From Dichotomicrobium sp964650735 (GTDB taxonomy: Bacteria; Pseudomonadota; Alphaproteobacteria; Rhizobiales; Rhodomicrobiaceae): DNA of 6,634 bases. The DNA lies in assembly GCA_964650735.1 (NCBI GenBank), contig CAZYUT010000122.1:1-6634 (forward strand), read 5' to 3'. Position 1 is the first letter of the stretch. Each line of letters begins with the position of its first letter. The translations under genes were made by a program, and so were the position numbers. This document shows, one piece after another, positions 5,995 through 6,634 of the stretch. Under the pieces are notes generated by a model, which saw nothing but the letters and a program-made list of their open reading frames with translations, had not been told where the DNA came from and searched no databases.

Positions 5995-6634
5995 ATGCAG
6001 GACACACAGCGCAGCGACGCGCACGGCGCGTGCTGCCACGACCATGACGGCGAGATGGCCGGGCAGGTCACAGACCCGGTCTGCGGAATGAAGGTCACGC
6101 CCGGCCCGGACGCTATCCGCTACGAACACGCAGGCGAGACCTACTATTTCTGTCGCGAGGGCTGCCGCGACAAGTTCGCCGCCGATCCCGAGAAATACCT
6201 GAGCGATCGGGGCGAGCCTGAGCCAGCTCCACCCGGCACGCTCTACACCTGCCCGATGGACCCGGAGATCGTGCAGGAAGGCCCCGGCACCTGCCCGATC
6301 TGCGGCATGGCGCTGGAGCCGATGAGTCCAGCCGCCGCGCCGTCCGGGCCGGACCCGGAACTCGTTGATTTCACGCGGCGGCTGATCGTCGGCGCGATCC
6401 TGAGTGTGCCCGTGATGCTGTTGGCGATGGGGCCAATGCTCGGCCTGCCGGTGGGGCAGTGGATCGGCAAGGACATCGCGCGCTGGGCCGAGCTGGTGCT
6501 GGCGACGCCGGTGGTGCTCTGGTCGGGCTGGCCGTTCTTCGTGCGCTGCGTGGCCTCGTTCCGCAACGTGCGCCCCAATATGTGGACGCTGATCGGGCTG
6601 GGCGTCGGCGCGGCCTATGGCTACAGCGTCGTTG
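5995..6634 (+). CDS. CopA-like P1B-type heavy-metal (copper/silver) ATPase with YHS and heavy-metal-binding domains, N-terminal part (cut by right edge)
   Basis: The gene gives 213 codons before the window ends, so roughly the first quarter of an inner-membrane pump that exports Cu(I), and perhaps Ag(I). The N-terminus is metal-ligand rich (HGACCHDHDGEM, 10-21). A YHS domain follows: DPVCGMKV (27-34) and YYFCREGCRDKFAADPEKYL (50-69), with Cys30, Cys53 and Cys57. Next comes a heavy-metal-binding domain, YTCPMDPEIVQEGPGTCPICGMALEPM (84-110), with Cys86, Cys100 and Cys103. A Pro-rich linker leads to membrane helices at about 129-150 and 163-183. NVRPNMWTLIGLGVGAAYGYSVV (191-213) is the characteristic third-helix entry of P1B-1 pumps. 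The phosphorylation motif DKTGT and the CPC membrane motif lie beyond the edge, so metal choice rests on domains and the copper promoter. AGAGGA at 5983-5988, 6 bases before the ATG, supports the start. Confidence 0.92.
   Translation, partial: MQDTQRSDAHGACCHDHDGEMAGQVTDPVCGMKVTPGPDAIRYEHAGETYYFCREGCRDKFAADPEKYLSDRGEPEPAPPGTLYTCPMDPEIVQEGPGTCPICGMALEPMSPAAAPSGPDPELVDFTRRLIVGAILSVPVMLLAMGPMLGLPVGQWIGKDIARWAELVLATPVVLWSGWPFFVRCVASFRNVRPNMWTLIGLGVGAAYGYSVV

Noticed and set aside
5422..6129. 235-codon open frame on the minus strand
   Set aside because: It is antisense to DUF411 and the ATPase start, covers the CueR-type operator, and has no recognisable domain.

Overview
The window looks like chromosomal DNA of a high-GC alphaproteobacterium, probably Hyphomicrobiales (Rhizobiales)-like. 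The evidence is the secA / PpiC-type isomerase / argJ / mutT gene order, a dispersed palindrome of the kind common in alphaproteobacteria (it translates as VIAGLDPAIQ), and a TTAA-N7-TTAA motif that matches the CtrA cell-cycle regulator site. The genus cannot be fixed from the sequence.

Layout. (1) Positions 1-809, minus strand: the first 269 codons of secA, running off the left edge. (2) 810-1242: a 433-base divergent intergenic region. (3) 1243-4408, plus strand: a tight row of housekeeping genes. It holds a secreted parvulin-type peptidyl-prolyl isomerase, argJ (arginine biosynthesis, overlapping the isomerase gene by ATGA), mutT (nucleotide-pool sanitation) and a PNPOx-like flavin-binding protein. 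(4) 4409-4580: a convergent junction filled with palindromic repeats. (5) 4581-5346, minus strand: two small unrecognised membrane-protein genes that look co-transcribed. The downstream one seems to be built from an internal duplication. (6) 5347-5502: a compact regulatory region with the CtrA-like box and a very clear CueR/HmrR-type copper-responsive promoter. (7) 5503-6634, plus strand: a copper-resistance operon, with a periplasmic DUF411 protein followed by the N-terminal part of a P1B-type copper-transporting ATPase carrying YHS and heavy-metal-binding domains. This gene runs off the right edge.

How the genes work together. SecA drives preprotein export through SecYEG, and the divergent isomerase with a signal peptide is likely to help exported proteins fold in the periplasm. 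argJ and mutT are unrelated metabolic genes that appear to share its transcript. At the right end, copper would be sensed by a MerR-family regulator that is not encoded in the window. That regulator would switch on the periplasmic DUF411 protein and the export ATPase from one promoter. The least explained part is the two-gene membrane module at 4581-5346 and its possible cell-cycle control.
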